Shown piece after piece: positions 16,492 through 24,695 of a stretch of DNA of 63,100 nt (positions are counted from its first letter, which is position 1; each line of letters begins with the position of its first letter). Under the pieces are notes generated by a model, which searched no databases, had not been told where the DNA came from, and saw only the letters and a program-made list of their open reading frames with translations. This DNA is from an uncultured Bacteroidales bacterium. GTDB lineage: Bacteria; Bacteroidota; Bacteroidia; Bacteroidales; UBA932. The stretch spans positions 1 to 63,100 of the forward strand of contig CALVAC010000020.1 in the NCBI GenBank assembly GCA_944325435.1, written 5' to 3'. The position numbers were made by a program, and so were the translations under genes.

Positions 16492-18156
16492 ATGTCAAAG
16501 AGAACAGCCATAAAGTCATTCCCTATCATTCTTGCAGCTGCAGTGTCCGTTTCCTGCAACCTGCTCGATACATATCCCCGTGACGGTATCGGCTCCAATT
16601 CAATGTGGACCACGGAAGAACATGTCAATCTCGGCGTGACTGCCGTGTACGGGATACTGAAAAGCAAGGGATGCTATTCAAGAAATCCCCTTACTGATGC
16701 CTATACCCAGTATGCGTTCATTATGTCCACAGGTTTCGATGAACTTGGACAGAGATATTTCTGCTACAACACGGCCACGACTTCCTACGGCATCTTCTCC
16801 TCGAAATGGAATGACGGCTATGAAGGGGTCCAGTACGCGAATCTCGCGATAGCCAATATCCCGGGAGTGGACATGGATGAGGATGCGAAGATGACGGCGC
16901 TTGCAGAAGTCCGGTTTCTCCGTGCCTTGTATTATTTCGATCTCCTGTCTTTCTACAGCGGACACAAGAATACGGACAAGGGTATCCCGCTTTATTCGGA
17001 AATGCCTGATTATGACAAAGCATATCTTCCGAGGGCGACACCTGCTGATGTCCGCGCACTTATGATAGAAGACCTCGAATTCGCGTCTGCCCATCTCCCG
17101 TTCACTTCGTATGAGAAAGGACGGGCAAACGCGGCCGCAGCTATGGCTCTGCTCGGCAAGGTGTATCTGTATGCCGACCTGTATGAGGATGCGGTCTCTG
17201 TCTTCGAGGCTCTTATAGCCCGTAACGATGAGGAAGGAAGGCCGTTTGCGTTGAGCGCCGACTATGCATCCATGTTTACCCTCGCCGGAGAAAACAACCC
17301 GGAATATGTCTTTGCCATAAATTTCCTGGACACATACGGTAACGGGAGTTACATAGATCTGCTGTACAACAGCCGTTCGGCCAATTGCGCCGGAACGAAT
17401 ACATCAATCCCGACAACCTATCTTGCAGATGCCTGGCAGAACCTGGATGGCAGCGAGTTCAGCTGGTCGGACTGGCCGGGTTTCTCGTGGGATGACGAGG
17501 ATGTAGTAAACGAGATGTTTGCGCAGCGGGATCCGAGGCTTGAAGCCACGATCATAAGACCGTATGCTCTCTTTACCGGCAAAGACAATGTGGTTTACCA
17601 GTACCGGCCGGGATACGATACCGATGTGCAGCCATATCCGTGCATGAGGGCAAACAACGGGGCAAATGACTATTACTGCTGGAGGAAATTCTGCAATACA
17701 GGCAATGAGACTACCATCAGGAGGCATTCCCCTACTGACCTTCCGCTTATACGGTGGGCGGATGTGCTGTTGCTTTATGCCGAGGCGCTGAATGAGGCGA
17801 GAGGTCCGGTGGATGCCGTCTATAATGCAGTGGACCAGGTAAGGTCCAGAGCAGGGATGCCTCCGGTCAGGAAAGGTTCGCGTGAAGAGGTCAGGCAGCG
17901 TATCAGGGATGAGAGGGTATATGAACTTGCCGGGGAAGGACATCTGTATCCTGATTTCCAGAGATGGTACGCCCACGACCCGGACTTCGATTATGAGACT
18001 TTGCTGAACCATACGATACTGAGTTTTACCGGTGCTCCCGTGTCATCGCAGGCCGGGACGAGGGTATTCACTGCGAGAAACTGGTGCTATGCCATTCCGC
18101 AGGAGGATATCGATCTCAATCCGGCATTGGAGCAGGCGCAGGGTTGGAACAACTGA
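16492..18156 (+). CDS. SusD-family glycan-binding lipoprotein (PUL 1)
   Basis: A 554-residue surface lipoprotein that caps its SusC partner. The frame is open further upstream inside susC, but the ATG at 16492 is preceded by GGAGGAAAG and starts a lipoprotein signal ending SVSC (Cys22). The typical SusD pattern is visible: NLLDTYPRD after the lipid Cys, EVRFLRALYYFDLLSFYSG in the first TPR-like helices, and the conserved C-terminal block IRWADVLLLYAEALNEARG followed by VDQVRSRAGMP and RDERVYELAGEGHLYPDFQRW. It lies 14 bases after susC and 11 bases before the next gene. Confidence 0.95.
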   Translation: MSKRTAIKSFPIILAAAVSVSCNLLDTYPRDGIGSNSMWTTEEHVNLGVTAVYGILKSKGCYSRNPLTDAYTQYAFIMSTGFDELGQRYFCYNTATTSYGIFSSKWNDGYEGVQYANLAIANIPGVDMDEDAKMTALAEVRFLRALYYFDLLSFYSGHKNTDKGIPLYSEMPDYDKAYLPRATPADVRALMIEDLEFASAHLPFTSYEKGRANAAAAMALLGKVYLYADLYEDAVSVFEALIARNDEEGRPFALSADYASMFTLAGENNPEYVFAINFLDTYGNGSYIDLLYNSRSANCAGTNTSIPTTYLADAWQNLDGSEFSWSDWPGFSWDDEDVVNEMFAQRDPRLEATIIRPYALFTGKDNVVYQYRPGYDTDVQPYPCMRANNGANDYYCWRKFCNTGNETTIRRHSPTDLPLIRWADVLLLYAEALNEARGPVDAVYNAVDQVRSRAGMPPVRKGSREEVRQRIRDERVYELAGEGHLYPDFQRWYAHDPDFDYETLLNHTILSFTGAPVSSQAGTRVFTARNWCYAIPQEDIDLNPALEQAQGWNN

Positions 18157-18167
18157 TAAAGACTGTA

Positions 18168-20123
18168 ATGACGATGAATACTTTTGATATGACTGTATTA
18201 GCATGTTTGTCGGCGGTGATGCTCTCTGTATCCTGCAGCGATTCTCCTGTGGCTCTGCCGACGGCCAGAGGGGAACAGGGATGGTATGTCGATCCTTATC
18301 TGGATGACCTCTGGACCAGTGTGGATGCGAGTCTTGAGGGTTTCGACACCCAGCAGTATTTCGAGTTCATGGTCGAGGCTACTGATCTCGGCTGGGATAT
18401 GAAGTATATACGGACCGCTCTCGAGAAGGTATCAGCCGTACAGGTGCGTGAGGAAGGCCACATCAATTACGGACAGGTGCCTCGCTATCTCGGGAACGAT
18501 GTCGACAGCCGGTCTTTCGACAAGAACTGTATAGAGTTTGCCATGCAGTACGGTTCACTGATGTACAGACTGTATTACGACAGGCTGGATGAGACGTGCC
18601 GGGACCTTCTCGATGAATTTACGGATTATGCCGTACACGCAATCTTGTCCCACGACAATGTCGCTCTGACATATACCAATATCTGTCTTATGCATTCATG
18701 GAATCTGATATGCCTCGGCGAGAATCTGCCAGACGACAGGACATGGGGAAAGTCATTGGAAGTGACTCCGGCTCAGATTGCAGAAAAAGGATATGAGAAC
18801 TTCATGGCATGGGCCGAGAATGTCCGGCAGAACGGGATACATGAACACAATTCCCCCACTTATGCCGGAGTGCAGGCGGCGTGTCTGGGATATATAGCCA
18901 GATATACTGAAAACAGGGATGTCAGGGCAGAAGCGGAAAGGATGCTGGGATATTTTTCCAGAATGCTGTTCGCCAATTACTGGGAGACAAGCATGTCCTG
19001 TGCCGGTGTCCAGTCGCGGTGCTATTACCGGGGCTCGAGCTATGGCCTGGTGGACAATATCATGGGCGGTCTTCTCAAGGGCTGGGGGACACATTTCTGC
19101 AATACTCTTGCGCTGTGGGAGCCTTCGGAGGAAGACAGGGCGCTCAACAGCACCTATCCGAGGACGGTATGCTACAGGTGGGGTGAAGATCCTGACATGA
19201 ACGCAGTTGCATATTATAAGGAGAAATTTGTCATAGGCTCTGCCGGCAGGCCTTATACAGGCAATGCAAACGAGAAAAACATGACAGTCTTTCTCGGCAG
19301 TGACAGGGTCAAGTCCATGGTGAACATCTCGCATTATTTTGACGGGAGGGATGACCCGTACGGTAAGAGCAAGGTGGGGTCTGTCACCCGTCATCTTCAG
19401 CGATATGCCATGGGCAGGGCGCAGAGGGACAATGAATTTGTGGCAATGATTGCAGGCGACGGAAGCGAAAGGGATGACACGAAGAAGATATGCTCCCATG
19501 TGATTGTCCCTTCGACCAATGTAGATGAGGTCTGGATCGGAGACACGGAACTGGAGAACTGGACTGCGATAACTTCCAGAAGTCTCGGCGCGGATGACAA
19601 TTATACCTTCTTCCTGCGTTTTGAGGATGTTGCAGTTGCAATCCGGTATCTTTATGTCAAGGACATAGACGGGAAATGGGTGACACCTGCCCTTCACAAT
19701 GACACTGACGGGACTTCATCATTCACTCAGGGGACAGCAATGAGGATTTCGGCAGACCTTTCGGAAACGGTTCCTGAGAAATGGGACAGGGGCATCGTCG
19801 CCATGTGGTGGAGAGTTGAGGATGGGGTAGACACAGATTCGAAGTTCAGGCTGTTCCGTCAGGAAGTCATAAATGCGGCCAGTTTTGTCAGGGAGACCGG
19901 AGATGAGTTTGAAATCTGGGTGGAGTCTCCTGACGGACGGCTCGGATTCAAGGGGAATTTCGAGAAAAATATGTATAAACAGTATATCTTTACCGACCAG
20001 GAACCGATAGGGCCGTTCTGGGATTTCCGACAGACGGAGACTACTGGCGGTATCCAGGCCGAAGACTGCTTTTTCTCGGTCAATGGTGTCGAGATGGCTG
20101 ATGATATCTTGTCAAGACAGTGA
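18168..20123 (+). CDS. Lipoprotein resembling alpha-toroid polysaccharide lyases, family not assigned
   Basis: A 651-residue lipoprotein (lipobox VSC, Cys23). Residues about 40-370 are helical, with NICLMHSWNLICLGENL, GIHEHNSPTYAGVQ and AGVQSRCYYRGSSYGLVDNIM. The last two resemble the E-x-NSPTY and GxxSRxYG motifs of uncharacterised (alpha/alpha)-barrel proteins related to heparinase/alginate-lyase folds. The C-terminal half is beta-rich and could be a sandwich domain. The placement between SusD and a GH105-type unsaturated-uronyl hydrolase suggests a lyase making unsaturated uronides, but I cannot name a PL family or confirm activity. Start chosen at ATG 18168, 11 bases after susD; the ATG at 18174 is equally possible. 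Confidence 0.6.
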   Translation: MTMNTFDMTVLACLSAVMLSVSCSDSPVALPTARGEQGWYVDPYLDDLWTSVDASLEGFDTQQYFEFMVEATDLGWDMKYIRTALEKVSAVQVREEGHINYGQVPRYLGNDVDSRSFDKNCIEFAMQYGSLMYRLYYDRLDETCRDLLDEFTDYAVHAILSHDNVALTYTNICLMHSWNLICLGENLPDDRTWGKSLEVTPAQIAEKGYENFMAWAENVRQNGIHEHNSPTYAGVQAACLGYIARYTENRDVRAEAERMLGYFSRMLFANYWETSMSCAGVQSRCYYRGSSYGLVDNIMGGLLKGWGTHFCNTLALWEPSEEDRALNSTYPRTVCYRWGEDPDMNAVAYYKEKFVIGSAGRPYTGNANEKNMTVFLGSDRVKSMVNISHYFDGRDDPYGKSKVGSVTRHLQRYAMGRAQRDNEFVAMIAGDGSERDDTKKICSHVIVPSTNVDEVWIGDTELENWTAITSRSLGADDNYTFFLRFEDVAVAIRYLYVKDIDGKWVTPALHNDTDGTSSFTQGTAMRISADLSETVPEKWDRGIVAMWWRVEDGVDTDSKFRLFRQEVINAASFVRETGDEFEIWVESPDGRLGFKGNFEKNMYKQYIFTDQEPIGPFWDFRQTETTGGIQAEDCFFSVNGVEMADDILSRQ

Positions 20124-20127
20124 CGAT

Positions 20128-21948
20128 ATGAAAAAGGTTTTGCAATATATGGTTCAGGCTGCAGCCATGCTGTCAGTCCTCTCGTGCAATACGGACGGAA
20201 TCGGAGGGGGAACGGTGCAGGTCACGACCCAGGATGCACGTTATGTGACAAAGTCTACCGTCGAACTGTGCGGAGCCACATGGGGAGGAGTGCAGAACAT
20301 GCTTGCAAGGGGAGTATGCTTCTCTAAGGATGAGAATGTCGACTTTTCGGACGGAAAGATTTCCGTCTATCCGGGCGAGGGCGAATTCTCTAAAGTCACG
20401 CATGAGCTTGAAGCCCTGACGACCTATTATATGAGGGCTTACGCTGTCATGAATGACGGCGCGGTCCATTATGGGGAACTGAAAAGTTTCTCCACCCTTG
20501 ATTTCACCCCGGCTGTCATAGAGATAGGCGAGGTTACGGACATACTGTCCACGGAGGCTACGGTAAATGCAACCATAACAAGCCGTGGAGACTATGATAT
20601 CACTTCCTGTGGCTTCGTGTTTTCGGAGGAACAGTCTCCGGAAGTCGGAAAGGACGGCTGCATTGCCGTTTATCTCGATACCGTGCAGGATGATATGTCA
20701 GCCACACTTTATCCTCTCGGCCTCGGGACCAGATACTACGTAAGGGCATTCGCAGTGAGTCAGGACGGAACGGTCTATTCCGGCCAGACCGAATTCACTA
20801 CCAGAGACACCCCTCCTGTGGAATTTTCGGAAATCGAACTGGTGGACAATGACTACACTTCAATCACTGTTTCATGTACGGTCATCGATGCAAACGGTAC
20901 TGTTACATCCAAAGGTTTTTGCTGGTCAGGGACCGAGAACATGCCGGATGTCGGCGATTCTTCAGTGGAGCTTGACGGAGACATGTCGTATGTCATAGAG
21001 GGAGTGATGCCTAATGAGGTGTACTATATCAGGCCTTGGGGAGTAAATGAGGCCGGCATAGGATACGGGCCTGTCCTGAAGGTGCGGGTCAGGAGCTATG
21101 CCACATCAGACAATATGGTGCTTGTTTCACCTCCGCAGCCGGTCTGGATAGGTTGGCTTGGAGATCCGGGCTATCCGGCCAACGAACCGACATTCGCCTC
21201 TGCTAATGATGGTGCACCGGAAGCCAACCAGTTCGTGGACAGAGATATGACGGCAGGCCCGTCAAAGGCTGTCATAGAGAGTTATATGGTGGCCAAGTAT
21301 GAAGTCACCTGTGGAGACTATGCCGATTTTCTCAACCTGTACGGTAGCAGGACAGTCAAGGATGGCCCTTATGCAGGGAAAGAACTCCTTTATTATGACC
21401 TTGTACATCTGAAATATGATTCTTCGGAGAGCCGCTGGAGTGCGGAACCAGGATTCGAGGACAGGGCCATAGGCGGAGTTACCTGGTATGGGGCCAACGA
21501 GTTCTGTGAATTCTTCGGGGGCTATCTTCCGACGGAAGCTCAGTGGGAGTGCGCCGCCAGAGGTGCCGTCTATTCCGACACTGAACCTATGTACCGTTTC
21601 AGCGGAAGCAACAATCTCGATGAAGTCGCCGTGTACAATACAGGTACTGAGCCTCCTGCGGAAGTGGGGACAAAGAAGCCCAATCAGCTCGGGATATATG
21701 ACATGTCAGGGAATGCTCAGGAGTGGACGAGAACGTGGTGGCATAACTATTCCTCTACATATAAGGAGCCATCTGCATATATGAATGCCAACAATATCTC
21801 CAAAACATGCAGGGGAGGACGCTGCCAGAGGGGAGTCACCGATACTTTCGGAGTGGCGAAGAGGGATGCAATGAAGATAGATGAAACAAATGCGGGGAAA
21901 GATGAATTCATAGGATTCAGATTTTTCTGCGACCCTTTTGAAGAATGA
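20128..21948 (+). CDS. Surface lipoprotein with fibronectin-like repeats and C-terminal SUMF1-like domain (PUL 1)
   Basis: A 606-residue lipoprotein (LSC, Cys20). About residues 30-340 hold three beta-sandwich repeats of the FN3-like type with recurring TTYYMRAYAVMNDG, GTRYYVRAFAVSQDG and NEVYYIRPWGVNEAG. From about 370 a formylglycine-generating-enzyme/SUMF1-like fold follows (VAKYEVTCGDYADFLN, GYLPTEAQWECAARGA, IYDMSGNAQEWTRTWW, GFRFF). The usual RGGSW block is replaced by CRGGRCQRG and no sulfatase lies in the operon, so binding or scaffolding is more likely than sulfatase activation. The start at 20128 is four bases after the preceding stop; the 3' end overlaps the next ATG by four bases. 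Confidence 0.8.
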   Translation: MKKVLQYMVQAAAMLSVLSCNTDGIGGGTVQVTTQDARYVTKSTVELCGATWGGVQNMLARGVCFSKDENVDFSDGKISVYPGEGEFSKVTHELEALTTYYMRAYAVMNDGAVHYGELKSFSTLDFTPAVIEIGEVTDILSTEATVNATITSRGDYDITSCGFVFSEEQSPEVGKDGCIAVYLDTVQDDMSATLYPLGLGTRYYVRAFAVSQDGTVYSGQTEFTTRDTPPVEFSEIELVDNDYTSITVSCTVIDANGTVTSKGFCWSGTENMPDVGDSSVELDGDMSYVIEGVMPNEVYYIRPWGVNEAGIGYGPVLKVRVRSYATSDNMVLVSPPQPVWIGWLGDPGYPANEPTFASANDGAPEANQFVDRDMTAGPSKAVIESYMVAKYEVTCGDYADFLNLYGSRTVKDGPYAGKELLYYDLVHLKYDSSESRWSAEPGFEDRAIGGVTWYGANEFCEFFGGYLPTEAQWECAARGAVYSDTEPMYRFSGSNNLDEVAVYNTGTEPPAEVGTKKPNQLGIYDMSGNAQEWTRTWWHNYSSTYKEPSAYMNANNISKTCRGGRCQRGVTDTFGVAKRDAMKIDETNAGKDEFIGFRFFCDPFEE

Positions 21949-23096
21949 TGAAAAAGATTTTCCAGATTCTGTTTACGGGTTCTCTGCTGTTTGTGTCATC
22001 AGTGCAGGACCTGGCTGCAGGAAACGATGCTTTCCTGCGCAGGGTGATATATGATATGGTTCCAGCTGACGGATATGTATGGAACTGGAGGGATGCTGTC
22101 GTCATCCGTGGGCTGATAGAGGTTTACGATACTGACCCGGAACTTCGTGGCGAAGTGCTGGATTATGTGCGTGAAGCGATGCTGGCAACAGCACCGAAAG
22201 CCCACGGGCATCATCCTAACGGGGTGGCATCGGGTGCAGGCCTGGCTTTTCTGATACGGGCCGGCGCAGATCAGGACGGGTATTTCAGGTCGGTTGCCGG
22301 CAGGGTGTTCGAACAGTATCTCAAGATTCCCCGCGCAGAAAACGGTGCCTGTTCACACAGACCGGATGTGGTGGAGCTGTGGGATGATACCGTCTATATG
22401 CTGACGGTATTCCTTACTGAAATGTACAGGGCGACCGGAGACATTATGTATATCGACATATGTGCGGATGAAGTGCTGTCGCATGCGGAAAAGCTGATGG
22501 ATCCCGAGACCGGCCTATGGTATCACGGCTGGGCCCAGACACGGAACATCCACAGGGATGCCTGCTGTCAGGACGGGTGGAACGACAATCCTCTGCAGAG
22601 AAACGGTGAATTCTGGGGGAGAGGCAACGGCTGGATAGCCATGTCGCTCGTGGATCTGCTTGGAGTGATGCCAGAGACGCACGAAGACTACCCTGCCATT
22701 ATGGAAATGATGAAAAAGATGATGTCGACTCTTGTCCGGCTGCAGGACAGAAAGACGGGCCACTGGTACCAGCTTCCTCTTCATGCAGGGGATGCGGGCA
22801 GAGGCAACTTCATCGAAAGTTCCTGTACTGCGATGTTCGGATATGCCCTGTCGAAGGCTGTGAAGAAGGGGTGGCTTGCCGGAAGCAGGTACCGGAAGTG
22901 TGTCGGAAGGGCATTTTCAGGCCTTGAGCGTTTCAGCGTGGATATGACCGGGACCGGAGACTGTGCCATGTCCAATATCTGTGCAGGCACCTGTATCGGC
23001 GACAGGGAATATTATTACGGCAGAGGCATCTCTTCTGACGAGAGCTTTGCCCTGGGGGCCATGATACTTTTTGACAGGATGACCGGTATGGACTGA
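21945..23096 (+). CDS. GH105/GH88-type unsaturated glycuronyl hydrolase (PUL 1)
   Basis: A 383-residue exported enzyme predicted to hydrolyse the 4,5-unsaturated uronic acid left at the non-reducing end by polysaccharide lyases. After a signal peptide (to about residue 25) it has the six-hairpin pattern: WNWRDAVVIRGL, LWDDTVYMLTVFLTEM with the candidate catalytic Asp pair, GLWYHGWAQT, EFWGRGNGWIAMSLVDLL and IESSCTAMFGYALSKAV, all typical of the YteR/GH105 group. The length matches the family (about 370-390). The first ATG overlaps the previous stop (ATGATG), and its own TGA overlaps the ATG of the sigma gene, so translation is coupled on both sides. Confidence 0.88.
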   Translation: MMKKIFQILFTGSLLFVSSVQDLAAGNDAFLRRVIYDMVPADGYVWNWRDAVVIRGLIEVYDTDPELRGEVLDYVREAMLATAPKAHGHHPNGVASGAGLAFLIRAGADQDGYFRSVAGRVFEQYLKIPRAENGACSHRPDVVELWDDTVYMLTVFLTEMYRATGDIMYIDICADEVLSHAEKLMDPETGLWYHGWAQTRNIHRDACCQDGWNDNPLQRNGEFWGRGNGWIAMSLVDLLGVMPETHEDYPAIMEMMKKMMSTLVRLQDRKTGHWYQLPLHAGDAGRGNFIESSCTAMFGYALSKAVKKGWLAGSRYRKCVGRAFSGLERFSVDMTGTGDCAMSNICAGTCIGDREYYYGRGISSDESFALGAMILFDRMTGMD

Positions 23097-23659
23097 TGGA
23101 TATTGTGCCTGAATATGATGATATGGTCCTGTGGCGTGCTGTGGAACAGAGCGACCACAGGGCGTTTTCCGCGTTGTACAGGAGATATTACAGGGATATG
23201 GTGCTGTTCTGCGGCAGCTATATATGCGACAGACAGGTCTGCGAGGATATCGTTCAGAATATATTCATCAGGCTGTGGAGCGGAAGGGGAGCGCTTGCGG
23301 TGCGTAATTTCAGGATGTTTTTGATGAAATCCGCAAGAAATGCCTGCCTGAACGAGATGAAAAGGGGTGGAGTGGCGGGAAACTATGCGGACTATGTCAG
23401 CAGGGGCGGCAGCATGTATGCGGACATCGAGGGATATATCCTCTATTCGGATCTGGAGTCCAATATGATGGAAGTGCTGTCCTCTATATCTCCGCAGTAC
23501 AGGGAGGTCTTTGTCGAGAACCGTTTCAAGGGAAGGACCTGCAAGGAGATTGCGGAAAGTCTCGGACTTTCATACAGGACCGTAGAGGAGCGTCTGAGAA
23601 AAGCTCTGAAAATAATAAGATCAAGACTTAAGGAATATGACGACAGGACAAAAAGATAG
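23096..23659 (+). CDS. ECF-type RNA polymerase sigma factor (PUL 1)
   Basis: A 187-residue sigma factor of the Bacteroidetes SusC-associated ECF type. Region 2 is in AFSALYRRYYRDMVLFCGSY and EDIVQNIFIRLWSG; region 4 is in LSSISPQYREVFVENRFKGRTCKEIAESLGLSYRTVEERLRKAL. The ATG shares one base with the stop of the GH105 gene (TGATG), and the 3' end overlaps the FecR gene by 23 bases. With the STN domain of the operon's own SusC, this forms a transenvelope induction circuit: receptor, FecR, sigma factor, operon. Placement at the 3' end of the structural operon would give positive feedback. Confidence 0.94.
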   Translation: MDIVPEYDDMVLWRAVEQSDHRAFSALYRRYYRDMVLFCGSYICDRQVCEDIVQNIFIRLWSGRGALAVRNFRMFLMKSARNACLNEMKRGGVAGNYADYVSRGGSMYADIEGYILYSDLESNMMEVLSSISPQYREVFVENRFKGRTCKEIAESLGLSYRTVEERLRKALKIIRSRLKEYDDRTKR

Positions 23660-24683
23660 GTTTGACATGGATGAAATGATGGCAGTCATCCGTAAATCTT
23701 TTACCGGCGGGCTCAGCACCGATGAAGAGATTCTGCTGGAAAAATGGCTCGGCAGCGATGAAGACAACGGCAGGGAATATTCTTTCCTTAAAAGTCTGCA
23801 TGTATGGAAGAACCCTCCGTTCGCTCCGGATGAGGTGGGGGATGGCAGGATGCCGTGGCGGATAAGACGGTTGTTGCTGAAGAGCAGCATCGAGACGAAT
23901 ATCTTTGTCAGAGTCTACCGTATCGCCGCCTGTCTGCTGCTTATCCCCCTTGCGGGTATGCTTGTATGGGCCTTGACAGCAAGGCCGTCGAATCAGGACA
24001 TCGTGGCAATGCAGGAGGTCAGGGCTCCGTTCGGAATCTGCTCTGCAGTGACTCTCCCGGATGGCTCGGAAGTGGTGTTGAACGCCGGTTCGTCTCTGAC
24101 GTTCCCTGCCGTTTTTGACGGTACATCAAGGGCAGTCGAACTTTCAGGGGAAGCATATTTCGAGGTTGAATCCTGTCCTGACCGGCCGTTTATCGTCAGG
24201 ACCGGTGAACTGGATATTGTCGCGACCGGGACTTCATTCAATGTAGAGGCATATTCCGGAGAAGACAGGATTGCAGTCACGATGGTGGAAGGGAAGGTCG
24301 GACTGTATGCTTCAGACGACAGGCTTATCCGTACCATGGTGGCGGAAGACAGGCTTGTATATTTCAGAAATACAGGCACGGTAGATGAGACCGCCGGATA
24401 CAGCTACAGATATATAAGCTGGAAAGACGGGGTGCTCGCTTTCAGGAATGATCCGTTGGATTCCATACTTGCAAGACTCGGAAGGCTGTACAATGTCGAG
24501 TTTATCCTGCTGGATGAAAATCTGGCGCACAAACAGTTCTATGCTACATTCAATAACGAGTCCCTTGAATCGATACTGAAACTGCTGTCTATGTCCGATA
24601 ACGTGCAGTTCGAACAGGTCTCCGGGACAGGCAGTGACCAGGGAATCAGAAAAATATATGTCATGAACAAGGAAAGACACTAA
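23637..24683 (+). CDS. FecR-type anti-sigma factor (PUL 1)
   Basis: A 348-residue inner-membrane regulator. A short cytoplasmic N-terminal part (about 1-80) should hold the sigma factor, a membrane segment at about 90-108 (IAACLLLIPLAGMLVWAL) follows, and the periplasmic part has a FecR domain (SAVTLPDGSEVVLNAGSSLTFP; ELSGEAYFEVE; IVATGTSFNVEAY) and a C-terminal STN-like DUF4974 domain (PLDSILARLGRLYNVEF; FNNESLESILKLLS). The gene overlaps the sigma gene by 23 bases. The periplasmic domains should contact the STN domain of the SusC encoded 7 kb upstream in the same operon. Confidence 0.94.
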   Translation: MTTGQKDRFDMDEMMAVIRKSFTGGLSTDEEILLEKWLGSDEDNGREYSFLKSLHVWKNPPFAPDEVGDGRMPWRIRRLLLKSSIETNIFVRVYRIAACLLLIPLAGMLVWALTARPSNQDIVAMQEVRAPFGICSAVTLPDGSEVVLNAGSSLTFPAVFDGTSRAVELSGEAYFEVESCPDRPFIVRTGELDIVATGTSFNVEAYSGEDRIAVTMVEGKVGLYASDDRLIRTMVAEDRLVYFRNTGTVDETAGYSYRYISWKDGVLAFRNDPLDSILARLGRLYNVEFILLDENLAHKQFYATFNNESLESILKLLSMSDNVQFEQVSGTGSDQGIRKIYVMNKERH

Positions 24684-24695
24684 AACTGTATCATT

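Noticed and set aside
20128..21948. Functional sulfatase-activating enzyme
   Set aside because: The RGGSW region and expected Cys arrangement of FGE are not conserved, and no sulfatase gene is present in the window.
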